A stretch of DNA of 64,000 nt from Clostridia bacterium (GCA_018434325.1 JAHDPO010000035.1:1-64000), one strand, 5' to 3'. Positions 1 to 9,270 are shown, numbered from the stretch's first letter. The notes: generated by a model not told the origin, from the sequence alone. Numbers and translations are program-made.

Positions 1-35
1 AATTGCTCCATGATTTCCTGTACAATGGTTCTCAC
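1..35 (-). CDS. N-terminal fragment of a leftward gene
   Basis: On the minus strand a consensus AAAGGAGG (45-52) lies 9 bases before a GTG at 33-35, which opens a frame reading MRTIVQEIMEQ up to the window edge. The strong ribosome binding site with good spacing is the only support. Eleven residues are too few to assign a family. It would be divergent from the GGDEF-EAL gene. Confidence 0.45.
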   Translation of the reverse strand, partial: MRTIVQEIMEQ

Positions 36-231
36 AAGGGGCAGCCTCCTTTGGTGTTTTAATGGTTTTGGCGACTTTATTAAACCACATTTTGCTGCCT
101 CTTGTTTATTTTTTTTATCCTACATTTATTTTACACCGAGTCTGATTTCAGGATTTTATATCGATAAGAATAAAATAAGCTATTGATTATTGTTATGAAT
201 AAGCGACAATAGTATATGGGAGGGTAGGCCA

Positions 232-3200
232 ATGAATCGCTTAATGGTATTTTCTGTTATCTATTTAACCCTGGCTTCGCTGAGTCCGGTTTTAGGATAT
301 TACGTTCTGCGTTTAAATGTTAAAGGGACGATCAACAGACTTTTTTTTATCATTAGCCTCTGTTTAACCTTTTGGGCCTTGGGCTTTTCCGTTGTTATCG
401 TCGCTCCCGGCGAAGGGGCGGGGGTATTTTGGACCAGGGTGGCGGCCGTTGGCTACGAGATTATTTATAGCGTTTTATTGCATTTCACGCTTTTGCTGAC
501 TTATCATCACCAGATATTGCGCAAAAAATGGCTTTATCCGCTGCTTTATTTACCGGCGGCCCTTTGCCTCTATGTTTTCGTTCTTTCGCCCGGCTTCGCT
601 CAGGAAATCTATCAGCTTGAGTATTCGGCAAGAGGGTGGGTCAGGACGACAGACCCCAACGCCTTTGATTATTTGTTCAATATTTACTATATAAGCGCTG
701 TCCTGGGCAGCCTGCTGCTCCTTCGTCTCTGGAAGCGTAAAGATACCAGGCCGGAAGCCGCAAAGCAGGCCAACATTCTCACTGTTTCTTTTGTTCTGGC
801 CTTTGGCTTGGGTACGCTTACGGATGTTCTCAATGGCCAATATTTTCAATTGCCGATCCCGCAAATGGCTCCCGCCCTTTTCTTGATACCGCTTTCCGCT
901 ATATTTTATTGCATCGATAAATACCATTTTATGAAACCTCAGGACCTGCATAAGACAGAGTTGATTCTCAATGATGAACACCGGATCAGGGTTTTTAAAT
1001 TTGCTTCCTATGGGTTTATTCTGGGCGGGATCGCTCTTTATGCTATGGAGTGCTTTTGGTGGAAGACAAGCCATAATATTTTAACCATTATTTCCAGTGT
1101 TTTGCTGACAGCCTGCGGCGGCGTACTGCATTATGTACAACCCAATAAAAAGAGCACCGTCTATCTTGAAGGTTTTCTTATCTTCGCCAGCATAACGGTG
1201 ACGCCGATTCTGGCAATCAACATGCGGCATCTCACCGATGTATCCCTATGGGGCTTTCCCATAATATTAATTATCTGCGCCCTGGTTTTTAATTCCGACA
1301 AGGTGCTGCTGGCGGCGGCTATTCCTATGTTTATCAGCCAGATTTATTTATGGGGCACTTTGCCGCAGCAAAGCCTTTCGCAGGATTGCCTGACTTATGT
1401 CGGCAGAATGGGTATTCTGCTTTTTATTGTGGTTACGGCCTATTTTGTCCATTATATTTACGTTGGCCGACTTAAGGAAAATGCGGCCCAGGCCAGAACC
1501 CAAAAGCTGATCAGCGATATTATAACAGGCTTCTCCTTGATTAAGGAGGAGAACACAGCGGAGAATATCAGCGGGCTGCTGATGAAATTGCTTAATTATT
1601 TTGGGGCAGAAAAAGCTTTGCTTTATGCAATAGACGATAAATTCAGTAATTTGCTGGGAACCCAGTATTACGCTTCAGAGGGAAAAGAATTGCTGCCAGA
1701 GCAAAGAAAGCTCTATCAGGAGCGCTGGGCAGCTTACTACTCCGAAAATCCCGACAGCCCGGCGGCCTCTCCCCATAAGTATAAATATACTGCGGAGCAG
1801 ACTGCCACCATGCAATTGGAGCCTTGGTTTTTTATTCCTGTTTATGAAGAAGAAAAGCCCATTGCTTTTTTCTATATAGAAAGCAGTCGTGAGGGGAAAA
1901 TATGGACCCGGGATCAGCTGATAGTGCTGCCGATCATTTCCCGGATTGTCTCCGACGCCTTGGCTAAATTAAATTCCGAGCTGCGCATCAGATTTATGGC
2001 TTATTATGACGGCTTGACGAAATTACCGAACCGCCAGCTATTTCAGGACAGGGCGGAACAGGCCATTTATTTGGCCCGCCGCAACAATAAGATTTTAGGT
2101 ATTATTTTTTTGGATCTGGACTTTTTTAAATCGATTAACGATACGATAGGCCACTATGGCGGCGATCAGGTTATTCAGGAAATTGGCCAGAAACTGGCGG
2201 CCAGCCTTAGAAAAACCGATACGGTGGCTCGGTTTGGCGGCGATGAATTCCTTATCCTTCTCAATAATGTTGCCGATGTGGAGGATATTGCCAAGATTAC
2301 CGACAAAATACTGGATATTTTCCAGGAGCCTATTCTTTTAAAAAATCAGGAAATTTTCATTACGGCCAGCGCCGGGATAGCCGTTTTTCCCGGGGACGGC
2401 GAGGAGCCGGAAACACTGATCAAGCACGCGGATATCGCTATGTATATAGCTAAGGAAAAAGGCAAGAATCAATATGCTTTTTGTTCTGCCAACCTTAAGG
2501 AAACCGTAGAGTATCAGGGCAATCTTTCCAATAATTTGTATAAAGCTTTGGCCCGCCGGGAGTTCCAGGTATATTATCAGCCGCAGGTGGATTTGCGGAC
2601 AAAGAAAATCACGGGCCTGGAGGCGCTGCTGCGCTGGTTCCATCCGACTTACGGCATGATTTTGCCATCGGAGTTCATTGCTTTGACGGAACAAATAGGC
2701 CTGATCAATTCCATCGGCAATTGGGTGTTGGAGACAGTCTGCCGGCAGGCTGTAGAGTGGAAGAGGCAGGGACTGGGCGATTTTCGTATGGCTGTTAATC
2801 TCTCTGTTGTTCAGCTGCGCAACCCGGCCCTGGTCAGCCAGATTGAGGATATTTTGGTGAAAACAGAGATAGATCCTGCCCAGGTGGAGCTGGAAATCAC
2901 GGAAAGCGCCATGACCAAAGAGCCGGATTATATTATAAGGGTTCTTAACGATCTGAAAAGTCTGGGGATCAGTATTTCTATTGACGATTTTGGCACGGAG
3001 TATTCTTCTCTCAGCCGCCTTAAGCTTCTGCCGATAGACCGCCTCAAGATGGACATGCAGTTTGTCCACGGCATTGAAAAGAGCGAGAAGGATAAGGCGA
3101 TTTCCAAGGGCATCATCAATCTGGCCAAAAGCCTTCGGCTGAAGGTCATTGCGGAAGGTGTGGAAACGGGAGGACAATTAGATTTTCTCAGTCAGCGCAT

Positions 3201-3282
3201 GTGTGATGAGGTTCAGGGCTATTATTACTACAAGCCCATGGCCGTTCCGGAAATCGAGGCAGTTTTACGATCAAGGCTGTGA
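232..3282 (+). CDS. Membrane GGDEF-EAL cyclic-di-GMP protein
   Basis: A 1016-residue bifunctional c-di-GMP protein. Residues 1-230 hold about seven hydrophobic segments like a 7TM sensor region, and a second hydrophobic block follows at about 255-420. A GAF-like region spans about 430-590. The GGDEF domain (about 590-750) has an intact GGDEF motif preceded by an RKTD inhibitory I-site. The EAL domain (about 765-1010) keeps EAL, the Asn of NLSVVQ, ELEITES, DDFGTEYSS, the Lys of RLKMD and IAEGVE, so both cyclase and phosphodiesterase residues are present. GGGAGGG before the ATG supports the start. Which activity dominates, and the N-terminal ligand, cannot be read from sequence. It appears to be a single-gene unit. 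Confidence 0.93.
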   Translation: MNRLMVFSVIYLTLASLSPVLGYYVLRLNVKGTINRLFFIISLCLTFWALGFSVVIVAPGEGAGVFWTRVAAVGYEIIYSVLLHFTLLLTYHHQILRKKWLYPLLYLPAALCLYVFVLSPGFAQEIYQLEYSARGWVRTTDPNAFDYLFNIYYISAVLGSLLLLRLWKRKDTRPEAAKQANILTVSFVLAFGLGTLTDVLNGQYFQLPIPQMAPALFLIPLSAIFYCIDKYHFMKPQDLHKTELILNDEHRIRVFKFASYGFILGGIALYAMECFWWKTSHNILTIISSVLLTACGGVLHYVQPNKKSTVYLEGFLIFASITVTPILAINMRHLTDVSLWGFPIILIICALVFNSDKVLLAAAIPMFISQIYLWGTLPQQSLSQDCLTYVGRMGILLFIVVTAYFVHYIYVGRLKENAAQARTQKLISDIITGFSLIKEENTAENISGLLMKLLNYFGAEKALLYAIDDKFSNLLGTQYYASEGKELLPEQRKLYQERWAAYYSENPDSPAASPHKYKYTAEQTATMQLEPWFFIPVYEEEKPIAFFYIESSREGKIWTRDQLIVLPIISRIVSDALAKLNSELRIRFMAYYDGLTKLPNRQLFQDRAEQAIYLARRNNKILGIIFLDLDFFKSINDTIGHYGGDQVIQEIGQKLAASLRKTDTVARFGGDEFLILLNNVADVEDIAKITDKILDIFQEPILLKNQEIFITASAGIAVFPGDGEEPETLIKHADIAMYIAKEKGKNQYAFCSANLKETVEYQGNLSNNLYKALARREFQVYYQPQVDLRTKKITGLEALLRWFHPTYGMILPSEFIALTEQIGLINSIGNWVLETVCRQAVEWKRQGLGDFRMAVNLSVVQLRNPALVSQIEDILVKTEIDPAQVELEITESAMTKEPDYIIRVLNDLKSLGISISIDDFGTEYSSLSRLKLLPIDRLKMDMQFVHGIEKSEKDKAISKGIINLAKSLRLKVIAEGVETGGQLDFLSQRMCDEVQGYYYYKPMAVPEIEAVLRSRL

Positions 3283-3400
3283 CCCGGCGGTAAAGGCTGC
3301 GAAGGCAGTAAAGCAAAAAACATAAAATAAAAAAAGCAGCTGTTCCTTAGCCACACTCCCATAGGGAAACATTTGAAATGTGGCTGATGGCTGGGCATGC

Positions 3401-3434
3401 ATCGGCAGACAGTGATTCACCACTGTCTGCCGAT
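3401..3434 (-). terminator. Perfect 14-bp stem-loop after the recombinase remnant
   Basis: ATCGGCAGACAGTG (3401-3414) and its exact reverse complement (3421-3434) flank a 6-base loop. It begins seven bases past the stop of the leftward recombinase remnant. No T-run follows, so it may be a terminator relic or part of the mobile element's end. Confidence 0.5.
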
Positions 3435-3440
3435 TGCCTT

Positions 3441-4158
3441 TTATGCGACTTCCTGTGGCGTAGGCGCTTGCTCTGTGGTAGCGTCTGTCTCCGCAAAGTT
3501 ATCCAGCAGACCGATGTCACGGTAGTAAATATCGATGGCCTGCGGTGCTGCACGGGAGTACCTCTCTTCACGCTCGCCCACTTCCACACGCGCAATAAAT
3601 AAGTTTAGAATCTCAGCAGTCAGGGTATCGAGCTTGGTGTATTGCTTCGCCTTCTCTAAAAACGCACTCACATTTGCAACCGAATCCTTGAGCTTCTCCA
3701 GTCGTTCTTCCTTTTTCGGGATGGAGGACTGGATTTCTTTTTGCTCTAACAGATAGTCATCGCTGAGCTTTCGGAACACCTCGTTGGGGATTTTACCAAG
3801 GACGTTATCTTCATAGAGCCGCTTGAATAAAGCGGTCAGTTCGGTATCCCTGCGCTTTAGCCCCTCCAGCTCTCGCTCTGTCTGAGTGATCTCCCTGCGG
3901 ATTTCCGCACCGTTCTTTTGGGTAATGTGCTTTGCGAATGCGACTTCATTTTGCCGTGCAAAGTGGGTAACCCTGCGTAAATCATCCAGCAGGATTTCAG
4001 CGAGTGGCTTTCCCGAATGTAATGGGCGGTGCAGTGTTCCTTACCCTTTTTTCTTGTAAGTAGAGCACATAAAGTTGTTTTTTACGGCATCCATGGTATG
4101 GGCTCGGTGCAGCACCATGGTGCCGCCGCAGTCCTTGTAGTAGATAAGCCCGCCGAGG
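3441..4158 (-). pseudogene. C-terminal remnant of a TnpX-like large serine recombinase
   Basis: The minus strand encodes the zinc-ribbon and C-terminal DUF4368-type part of a large serine recombinase, ending ...TEQAPTPQEVA. The region reads KDCGGTMVLHRAHTMDAV, then NNFMCSTYKKKG, and downstream LFKRLYEDNVLGKIPNEVF. Two frame changes break it: an extra base near 4041 creating a TAA, and a compensating loss near 4008. The catalytic N-terminus is absent; homology stops near 4158, where a rightward DUF6076 remnant begins. TnpX-type recombinases move Tn4451-like and other conjugative elements. Not functional as it stands. Confidence 0.85.
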
Positions 4159-4702
4159 AGATGCAAAAGCGGATACAGACCCAAATTGATTCAAACAGCA
4201 AAGAGTATCAGGCATTCCGAAAGCAGTTTTCAGCGCAGCCTGCACAGGTGGAAATGGCGGTTCGCTTTCCCAGCCTTTTAAATATCAGCTATCTTTGTTC
4301 CACTCTTTATGAAATGCTTATGCTGGAGTTTACCAAAATGCTGGAGCATGGCATACGCTTTAAGAAATGCAAAAACTGCGGCAGGTACTTTATTCTAAAG
4401 GGCAACTACAAAACTGACTATTGTGACAGGATTCCCGAAGGAGAAACGAAAGACTGCCAGACCATAGCTTCTCTCAAAAATTACCGTAAAAAGGCGGCCA
4501 CAAACACCGCCTGGCTGCTTTATAACAAGTTTTACAAGCGTTACCACGCACGCATGAAGGCCGGCAATATTGATGCGGTGTTTTTAAGAAATGGCAGTAC
4601 AACGCAACGTCCATGCGTGATGATTGCGCCGAGGGCAAAGTCTCCGAACAGGATTTTCAAAATTGGCTGCACGGCAGCTTTCCCAATAAAAAACATCTTT
4701 GA
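4159..4702 (+). pseudogene. DUF6076-like gene remnant, frameshifted
   Basis: From about 4159 the plus strand reads a helical protein with a CKNCGRYF...CDR zinc-finger-like motif typical of DUF6076 proteins of mobile elements. Near 4575-4590 the frame breaks: two extra T residues before AAGAAATGGCAG shift it, and the true C-terminus (WQYNATSMRDDCAEGK, then VSEQDFQNWLHGSFPNKKHL) continues in another frame to TGA at 4700-4702. The 5' end is lost at the junction with the recombinase remnant. The family name is my recognition and was not searched. Confidence 0.6.
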
Positions 4703-4968
4703 ATAAAATTGCGGAATCAAAAGCAACGGCTGATTCCCCCGCGGTTCGAAAGGGACATTTTCTAAACTGTGGGAAGCTGGGCAGTATGTAAATTAGCGGT
4801 GAGGAACTCGTACAGAGAATCTCAAAAACACACTCGTATGACACCCTATGGCTATTATCAGGAGATTGAGGTAGCCCGGCTCAAGGAAGCACTTCGGGAT
4901 AAGAAGCAGCGGTAATCACGACCTTGGCGAAATAATTGTGAAATTTTGTCGCTTCCTCTTAGATTTTC
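4703..4968. other. No recognisable gene; element debris
   Basis: Only short open frames occur, such as a 25-codon frame at 4838-4915 beginning MTPYGYYQEIEVARLKE, which has no clear ribosome binding site. I see no RNA gene. It is probably the eroded end of the mobile element whose remnants lie to the left. Confidence 0.4.
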
Positions 4969-5010
4969 TTGCCAGACACCGATATGTATAATATAATATA
5001 AGTATTATAT
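4969..5010 (+). promoter_or_regulatory. Promoter with palindromic operator before padR
   Basis: TTGCCA (4969-4974), a 17-base spacer and TATAAT (4992-4997) form a good sigma-A-type promoter. The -10 lies inside a perfect inverted repeat, ATATAATA-TAAG-TATTATAT (4991-5010). A dyad over the -10 box, 15 bases before the PadR start, is where an autorepressor would bind. Binding by PadR is inference. Confidence 0.6.
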
Positions 5011-5025
5011 GCGGAGGTGCTGCCT

Positions 5026-5589
5026 GTGTCTTTAGAATATGGAATCCTCGGCTTTTTATGGGATCAGGAATTGACAGGCTATGAACTTAAAAAGGTGTTT
5101 GATATCACCTGCACCTTTATATGGGCTGCTGATCAGGGGCAAATCTACCGCACGTTGGAAGGCTTGCGAAAAAAAGACTGGGTAACCATCGCCGAAACCT
5201 CACCCGCGCTCCGCCATGAAAAGAAAGTTTACCGCATTACGGATGATGGAAAAATTGCCTTGAAAGCGTGGCTGGCAGACAGGCTGACCGAAAGCCCCAC
5301 GCGCAACGAGGCGCTGCTTAAGCTGTTCCATATGGCGAAGGCCGACCCGGAAGCAGCGATACGCAGCGTCGATAAGCTGATTGCCGAAAAGAAACAGATC
5401 ACGGCGATATTCGATCAAATGGTCATCTCGCGGTCAGGAGAATATCGGGAGATATTGGGGCTATCCGAGGAATCGCAAGATTACAAAATTAATCGGTTCA
5501 TGTCCAAATGGGGCTATATGCGTGAGCAGGCATTTTTAACTTTCTTGGAGCAATATCGGGAAGAACTGCTTCAGATAACAAAGAGGTGA
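5026..5589 (+). CDS. PadR-family transcriptional regulator
   Basis: About 187 residues. The N-terminal winged helix (LEYGILGFLWDQELTGYELKK ... QIYRTLEGLRKKDWV) and the C-terminal helical dimerisation half match the PadR/Vir_act_alpha_C layout. I start at GTG 5026, because GGAGG (5013-5017) sits 8 bases before it; the earlier in-frame GTG at 5017 overlaps that site. Five bases separate it from the membrane protein gene, so it likely regulates the downstream operon and itself through the palindrome at 4991-5010. PadR regulators commonly control envelope or efflux genes; the inducer is unknown. Confidence 0.9.
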   Translation: MSLEYGILGFLWDQELTGYELKKVFDITCTFIWAADQGQIYRTLEGLRKKDWVTIAETSPALRHEKKVYRITDDGKIALKAWLADRLTESPTRNEALLKLFHMAKADPEAAIRSVDKLIAEKKQITAIFDQMVISRSGEYREILGLSEESQDYKINRFMSKWGYMREQAFLTFLEQYREELLQITKR

Positions 5590-5593
5590 GTAT

Positions 5594-6292
5594 ATGCGGA
5601 TTGAAAAACAACGGCTTAAAAAATGGACTTTTCCCGCTGCCGGGCTGCTGTATGCGATTGGCATGACCACTGCCGTGCTTTCAGCCGGAAGCGATCCGCT
5701 TGTGCGGGTACATACCATTCTGACCGGGCTGCTGTCGCTTATAGCGGCTGTTATTCTCATGCGCTCCGCAATTAAAAATCAGAACCTTGCCAGAGGGTTT
5801 TACACCTCGCTTGGCATGTGCTGCCTTGCGATGGGGAATTTGTATTTCCTGCTGCTGGCGGTTGTTTCTTTTGCGCCGGATGGAATATCGGTGGGGCTTT
5901 TTGCGAAAAGCTGCTGCTACCTGTTTTTCATCGCCGAATTGGCCGGGCTGAATACGGATGTGAAAAGGCACGGCTTTGCCGTGCTGGCCATAGCCCTGAC
6001 TTCCACAGCGGCGACGGCCGCCTGCGCGGTCGCCGTTATCATGAACAATGCTGTCTTGATTAGCTTCGCGTCGATTTTATTGAATGTCCTTTGCCTTGTT
6101 CTCGCCGTAAACCTGCTTGTCAAAAAGCGGCACCGCCTATATGCCCTCACAATCACTATGATGACTGTAAAAAGCTTGCTGTCCGTATTTACTGTGTTGT
6201 CCTTTGCGGCGGATTCGCTCTCGCCGCTTCTGTATGCCCTGATGATACAGTCGGTATCCTCCCTGAGAGAAGGTGGCCAAAATGCTGCTTGA
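5594..6292 (+). CDS. Multi-pass membrane protein in PadR operon
   Basis: A 232-residue, very hydrophobic protein with about seven predicted membrane segments and a basic N-terminus (MRIEKQRLKKW). Its ribosome binding site AAGAGG overlaps the end of padR, and its 3' end overlaps the next gene by 11 bases, so it is translationally coupled on both sides. I recognise no family. The fixed position between PadR and the PrsW-like protease suggests a sensor or substrate partner of that protease, which is inference. Confidence 0.75.
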   Translation: MRIEKQRLKKWTFPAAGLLYAIGMTTAVLSAGSDPLVRVHTILTGLLSLIAAVILMRSAIKNQNLARGFYTSLGMCCLAMGNLYFLLLAVVSFAPDGISVGLFAKSCCYLFFIAELAGLNTDVKRHGFAVLAIALTSTAATAACAVAVIMNNAVLISFASILLNVLCLVLAVNLLVKKRHRLYALTITMMTVKSLLSVFTVLSFAADSLSPLLYALMIQSVSSLREGGQNAA

Positions 6293-6965
6293 AATTATCA
6301 GAGAGCTTATTGCCACCGATATCCCGGGCTTTGTGTTTTCAATGCTTATACCGCTGCTTTTTCTGATTGTTATGATTAAGGATAAGGGGTCAAAGCATGT
6401 TCTGCTGTATTTCGCCTGGGGCGTAGGCTCGGTTATATTGGCTTTTATTTTTAACGAGTGGTTCTCGCGGCTTTCGGGCGATGCAGGCAATGCATCGGCG
6501 GACATCGCACCCATCGTGGAGGAAACGCTGAAAGCCTTACCCTTGCTGCTGTTTTTCCGGCGCAAAAATTTCAGCCCGATGATGATCATCTATTGCGCGA
6601 TGGCAAGCGGAATCGGGTTTTCAGTGCAGGAAATGCTGTATTACTTCACCCAGTTCACAATGGATTCCGGTCTGCACGCGCTGCTTCCCCTGCTGGTACG
6701 GACGGCGACCACCTGCCTGCTGCACGGGATGACGACGGCTATCGTCGGGTTTGGCCTCACCATCACAGCGAATTTTCGGGAGATTCGTATTCCGATGGTT
6801 CTGGGGCTGCTCGCGCTGGCTTCGGTGATTCACTCGCTGTACAACATTTTGATCGATACGCGCCTTGCCGTTCTCGCATTGATTATGCCCGCCGTGCTGT
6901 ACTTCGCAGGGCTTGCGCTGTTATCCGGCGAGGGCGAGGAGGAGGACACGGACGACGGCGCTTAA
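6282..6965 (+). CDS. PrsW-like intramembrane metalloprotease
   Basis: About 227 residues with roughly eight membrane segments. PrsW-family motifs are visible: APIVEETLK (EExxK), GIGFSVQEMLYY (paired Glu), LLHGMTTAIVGFG (His) and VIHSLYN (HxxxN). These form the presumed metal site of the PrsW/CPBP superfamily, which cleaves membrane-anchored anti-sigma factors or acts in bacteriocin-type immunity. Start at ATG 6282, with AGAAGG about nine bases upstream; an in-frame GTG at 6273 lies too close to it. The acidic tail (GEGEEEDTDDGA) is unusual. No anti-sigma factor or sigma factor gene lies nearby, so the substrate is unknown. Confidence 0.85.
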   Translation: MLLEIIRELIATDIPGFVFSMLIPLLFLIVMIKDKGSKHVLLYFAWGVGSVILAFIFNEWFSRLSGDAGNASADIAPIVEETLKALPLLLFFRRKNFSPMMIIYCAMASGIGFSVQEMLYYFTQFTMDSGLHALLPLLVRTATTCLLHGMTTAIVGFGLTITANFREIRIPMVLGLLALASVIHSLYNILIDTRLAVLALIMPAVLYFAGLALLSGEGEEEDTDDGA

Positions 6966-7079
6966 CGCAAACGACAAAGTCTGGCTGGAAGGGCAAGGTA
7001 TATGCCTTTCTGTATGTGCGTTACAGCAACAAATCGAAGTCAAGAATGGTTAAAACACATAATATGCGGAGGTAAAACC

Positions 7080-7610
7080 ATGTCAACAGAAGAAAAAATT
7101 ACAGGAAATCCGGACACAGTCGCACCGGCCAAGCCCAAGCGCCGCTTTAAGCTCGACAAAAAGCACATCCAAGGCTTTATCGCGGGAATTTTAATCGCGG
7201 CCATCGCGTTCACCGGACTGTATTACGGTACGGACGGGCAGTTTTTCAAAGGCACGGTGCGTCAGGGTCTCATTCGCAGCGCTGCGGATTTTGAGAGTGC
7301 AGTGACAAAATCAAACATACCTGTGCACGTGACATTCTTTGTAGAACCTGATAGCAGGGAATTATCAAGCATGCGATTCGCTGAAATGGTCATAGAAAAT
7401 GAATTACCGCACAATATGATGAGGTTTGTTTACGTGAATTTAGCTAACTTACCGGAGGTGGGGCGTCGATACTCTATCAAAGGAACTCCGACCTGCGTTA
7501 TCTTTAATCGCGGTGAAATTGTTGCCAAAAAAGAAGGCTATATGACCAAAAGGGATGTGCAGTTATGGTTGTTGAGCAGCTCTCAAAGCATCATCTCTGC
7601 CAAGCAATGA
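7080..7610 (+). CDS. Membrane-anchored thioredoxin-fold protein lacking CXXC
   Basis: About 176 residues: a charged cytoplasmic tail (1-38), one membrane anchor (GFIAGILIAAIAFTGLYYG) and an outside domain with a thioredoxin pattern: VTFFVEPDS in place of the WCxxC strand, VNLANLPEVGRRYSIKGTPT with the cis-Pro loop, then VIFNRGEIVAKKEG and a final helix. The active-site cysteines are missing, so redox catalysis is unlikely and a binding or chaperone role is more plausible. Start at ATG 7080 behind GCGGAGG. The second half looks more AT-rich than the first, which could mark a fusion. Shares direction with PrsW and the S41 protease. Confidence 0.75.
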   Translation: MSTEEKITGNPDTVAPAKPKRRFKLDKKHIQGFIAGILIAAIAFTGLYYGTDGQFFKGTVRQGLIRSAADFESAVTKSNIPVHVTFFVEPDSRELSSMRFAEMVIENELPHNMMRFVYVNLANLPEVGRRYSIKGTPTCVIFNRGEIVAKKEGYMTKRDVQLWLLSSSQSIISAKQ

Positions 7611-7741
7611 TTTTCAGAAAAGCAAGCTTTATATCCGCAAGAGAGCTTGCAGTTGCGGTCGATGAGCCACATTTGGATGAACGACTTCCGGGTAGATTTC
7701 AAGCCACTGTTCGCCGGTAAATAAACGCGGGAGGTATCAAT

Positions 7742-9184
7742 ATGGTGCTAAGAAAGAAAAGACTTATCATTTTCATCGGTGCCGCTATTATAGTTGCCGC
7801 GCTTGCGGCGGTGCTGTTCGCGATGTATCAAAATGATAAAATACCCGAAGAGGACTTCAGTGAGCTGATCTGGTCAGAGGCTTTTGTGAAGCTCAATGAG
7901 ACTATGAGCCATCAATATGCCTTTACAGAATGGAAGGACATTCACTGGCAGGCTCTTTACAACAAGTATCTTCCCCAAATAGAAGCAGCGCAGTCCCAGG
8001 ATTCATTTGAGGACTATTACCTTGCCCTGTGCGCTTATATCAATGAAATTCCCGACGGGCATGTCCAGGTGAGCCGCGTCGCCGAGCTTGACGACAAATA
8101 CATAGGCGGCGGTTTTGGCTTTGCGGTCACACAATTAGATGATGGAAAAGTCATCGTGACCTGGCTTGACGCATCCGGGCCGGCTCAAACCGCAGGCTTG
8201 AGGCTGGGGGACGAGATTACCGAATGGAATGACCGTCCTATCACCAGTACACTGGAGGCGGTTCCCACCCTCTTTGCCAAAAACTCCGCCACCGGCGAAG
8301 TCCTAAAACAGAAGCAGCTCGCCTATCTTGTGCGCGCCCCCATCGGTACGGAGGTAAAGCTTACGCTCTCCGATTCGCGTTCGATCGTGTTGACCCCTTA
8401 CGATGACCAGAAGTTGTCCCTCAAAAAGATTTACCCCTATACGGTCGTGTCGGTGGACAAGCTCGTGGCTCTCCAGGATATGTTTCTTGGGAAGGAAAAT
8501 CCCGACCCGGACCTTGAGGGTGTAGTCGAAATGGAGATGATGGACGGAAACATCCTCTACGTCAAACTTTGGGGGTTGATTGACCTCGACCCCAAGCAGA
8601 CGGGAAAGCCCGTATCGACGCTGGGGCTGATGCGTAAAGCGGTTGCCTATGCCAATGAAAATCAGTGTACCGGGATGATTCTTGATATCCGCAACAATGT
8701 GGGCGGACTGGATGAGATGGTGGCTGAAATACTGGGCTTGTTCTATGGGGAGAAAACATTTTATGAGTATCAAAAATATAGTGGCTCCGATGATTTGACA
8801 GCGCTTTATATTGAGCCGGAGACGCAGCGTTTTAGCGGAAAAATCATCGCGCTCATCAACTCCCAATGTATCAGCAGCGGAGAGGGTGTCGCGATGGGGA
8901 TTAAGAACCTTCCTAATGGCGAAACGCTGGGCTTTTATGGGACAAACGGCTCCTTCGGTATGGCCGGCGCCCAAGTGAAAATGCCGGGCGGGATCACGGT
9001 AAATTATCCCTTCGGACAATCCCTTGATAAAGATAAAAATATCCAGCTTGACAGCCGAAACGGGATCGGCGGCGTCAGCCCGTCCATATGCATCCCCATG
9101 ACCGAGGAAAACACCTTGCGTATGGCAAACGGCGAGGATGTGGAGCTAGATGAGGCGCTGAGAATCCTTATGAAGGATGAATAG
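7742..9184 (+). CDS. Membrane-anchored PDZ-S41 peptidase
   Basis: A 480-residue protein with an N-terminal anchor (residues 8-30), a helical segment, a PDZ-like domain (about 115-215; GGGFGFAVTQ ... GPAQTAGLRLGDEITEWN) and a tail-specific protease S41 domain (about 255-430; MILDIRNNVGGLDEMVAEIL, then INSQCISSGEGVAMGIK). The likely nucleophile is a Ser in ISSGEG near residue 378. It would act outside the membrane. RBS GGGAGG fits the ATG. With PrsW it supplies site-1 and intramembrane-type proteolysis in one operon, which resembles a proteolytic signalling cascade by inference. The 131 bases before it hold no gene. Confidence 0.87.
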   Translation: MVLRKKRLIIFIGAAIIVAALAAVLFAMYQNDKIPEEDFSELIWSEAFVKLNETMSHQYAFTEWKDIHWQALYNKYLPQIEAAQSQDSFEDYYLALCAYINEIPDGHVQVSRVAELDDKYIGGGFGFAVTQLDDGKVIVTWLDASGPAQTAGLRLGDEITEWNDRPITSTLEAVPTLFAKNSATGEVLKQKQLAYLVRAPIGTEVKLTLSDSRSIVLTPYDDQKLSLKKIYPYTVVSVDKLVALQDMFLGKENPDPDLEGVVEMEMMDGNILYVKLWGLIDLDPKQTGKPVSTLGLMRKAVAYANENQCTGMILDIRNNVGGLDEMVAEILGLFYGEKTFYEYQKYSGSDDLTALYIEPETQRFSGKIIALINSQCISSGEGVAMGIKNLPNGETLGFYGTNGSFGMAGAQVKMPGGITVNYPFGQSLDKDKNIQLDSRNGIGGVSPSICIPMTEENTLRMANGEDVELDEALRILMKDE

Positions 9185-9270
9185 CTAAACCCCCTTTCAA
9201 AGCTGAAAACTATAGCCGTACCTTTACCGCATCCCGGCAAAGTGCATGCGCTTTTGACGATACGGGAATT

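Noticed and set aside
3347-3602. Short ORFs on both strands near 3.4-3.6 kb
   Set aside because: They overlap the recombinase remnant in other frames and have no start signals.
6458-7075. Overlapping gene in another frame of the PrsW region
   Set aside because: It is a shadow frame with high Arg and Ala, no ribosome binding site and no family resemblance; the PrsW frame carries the conserved motifs.
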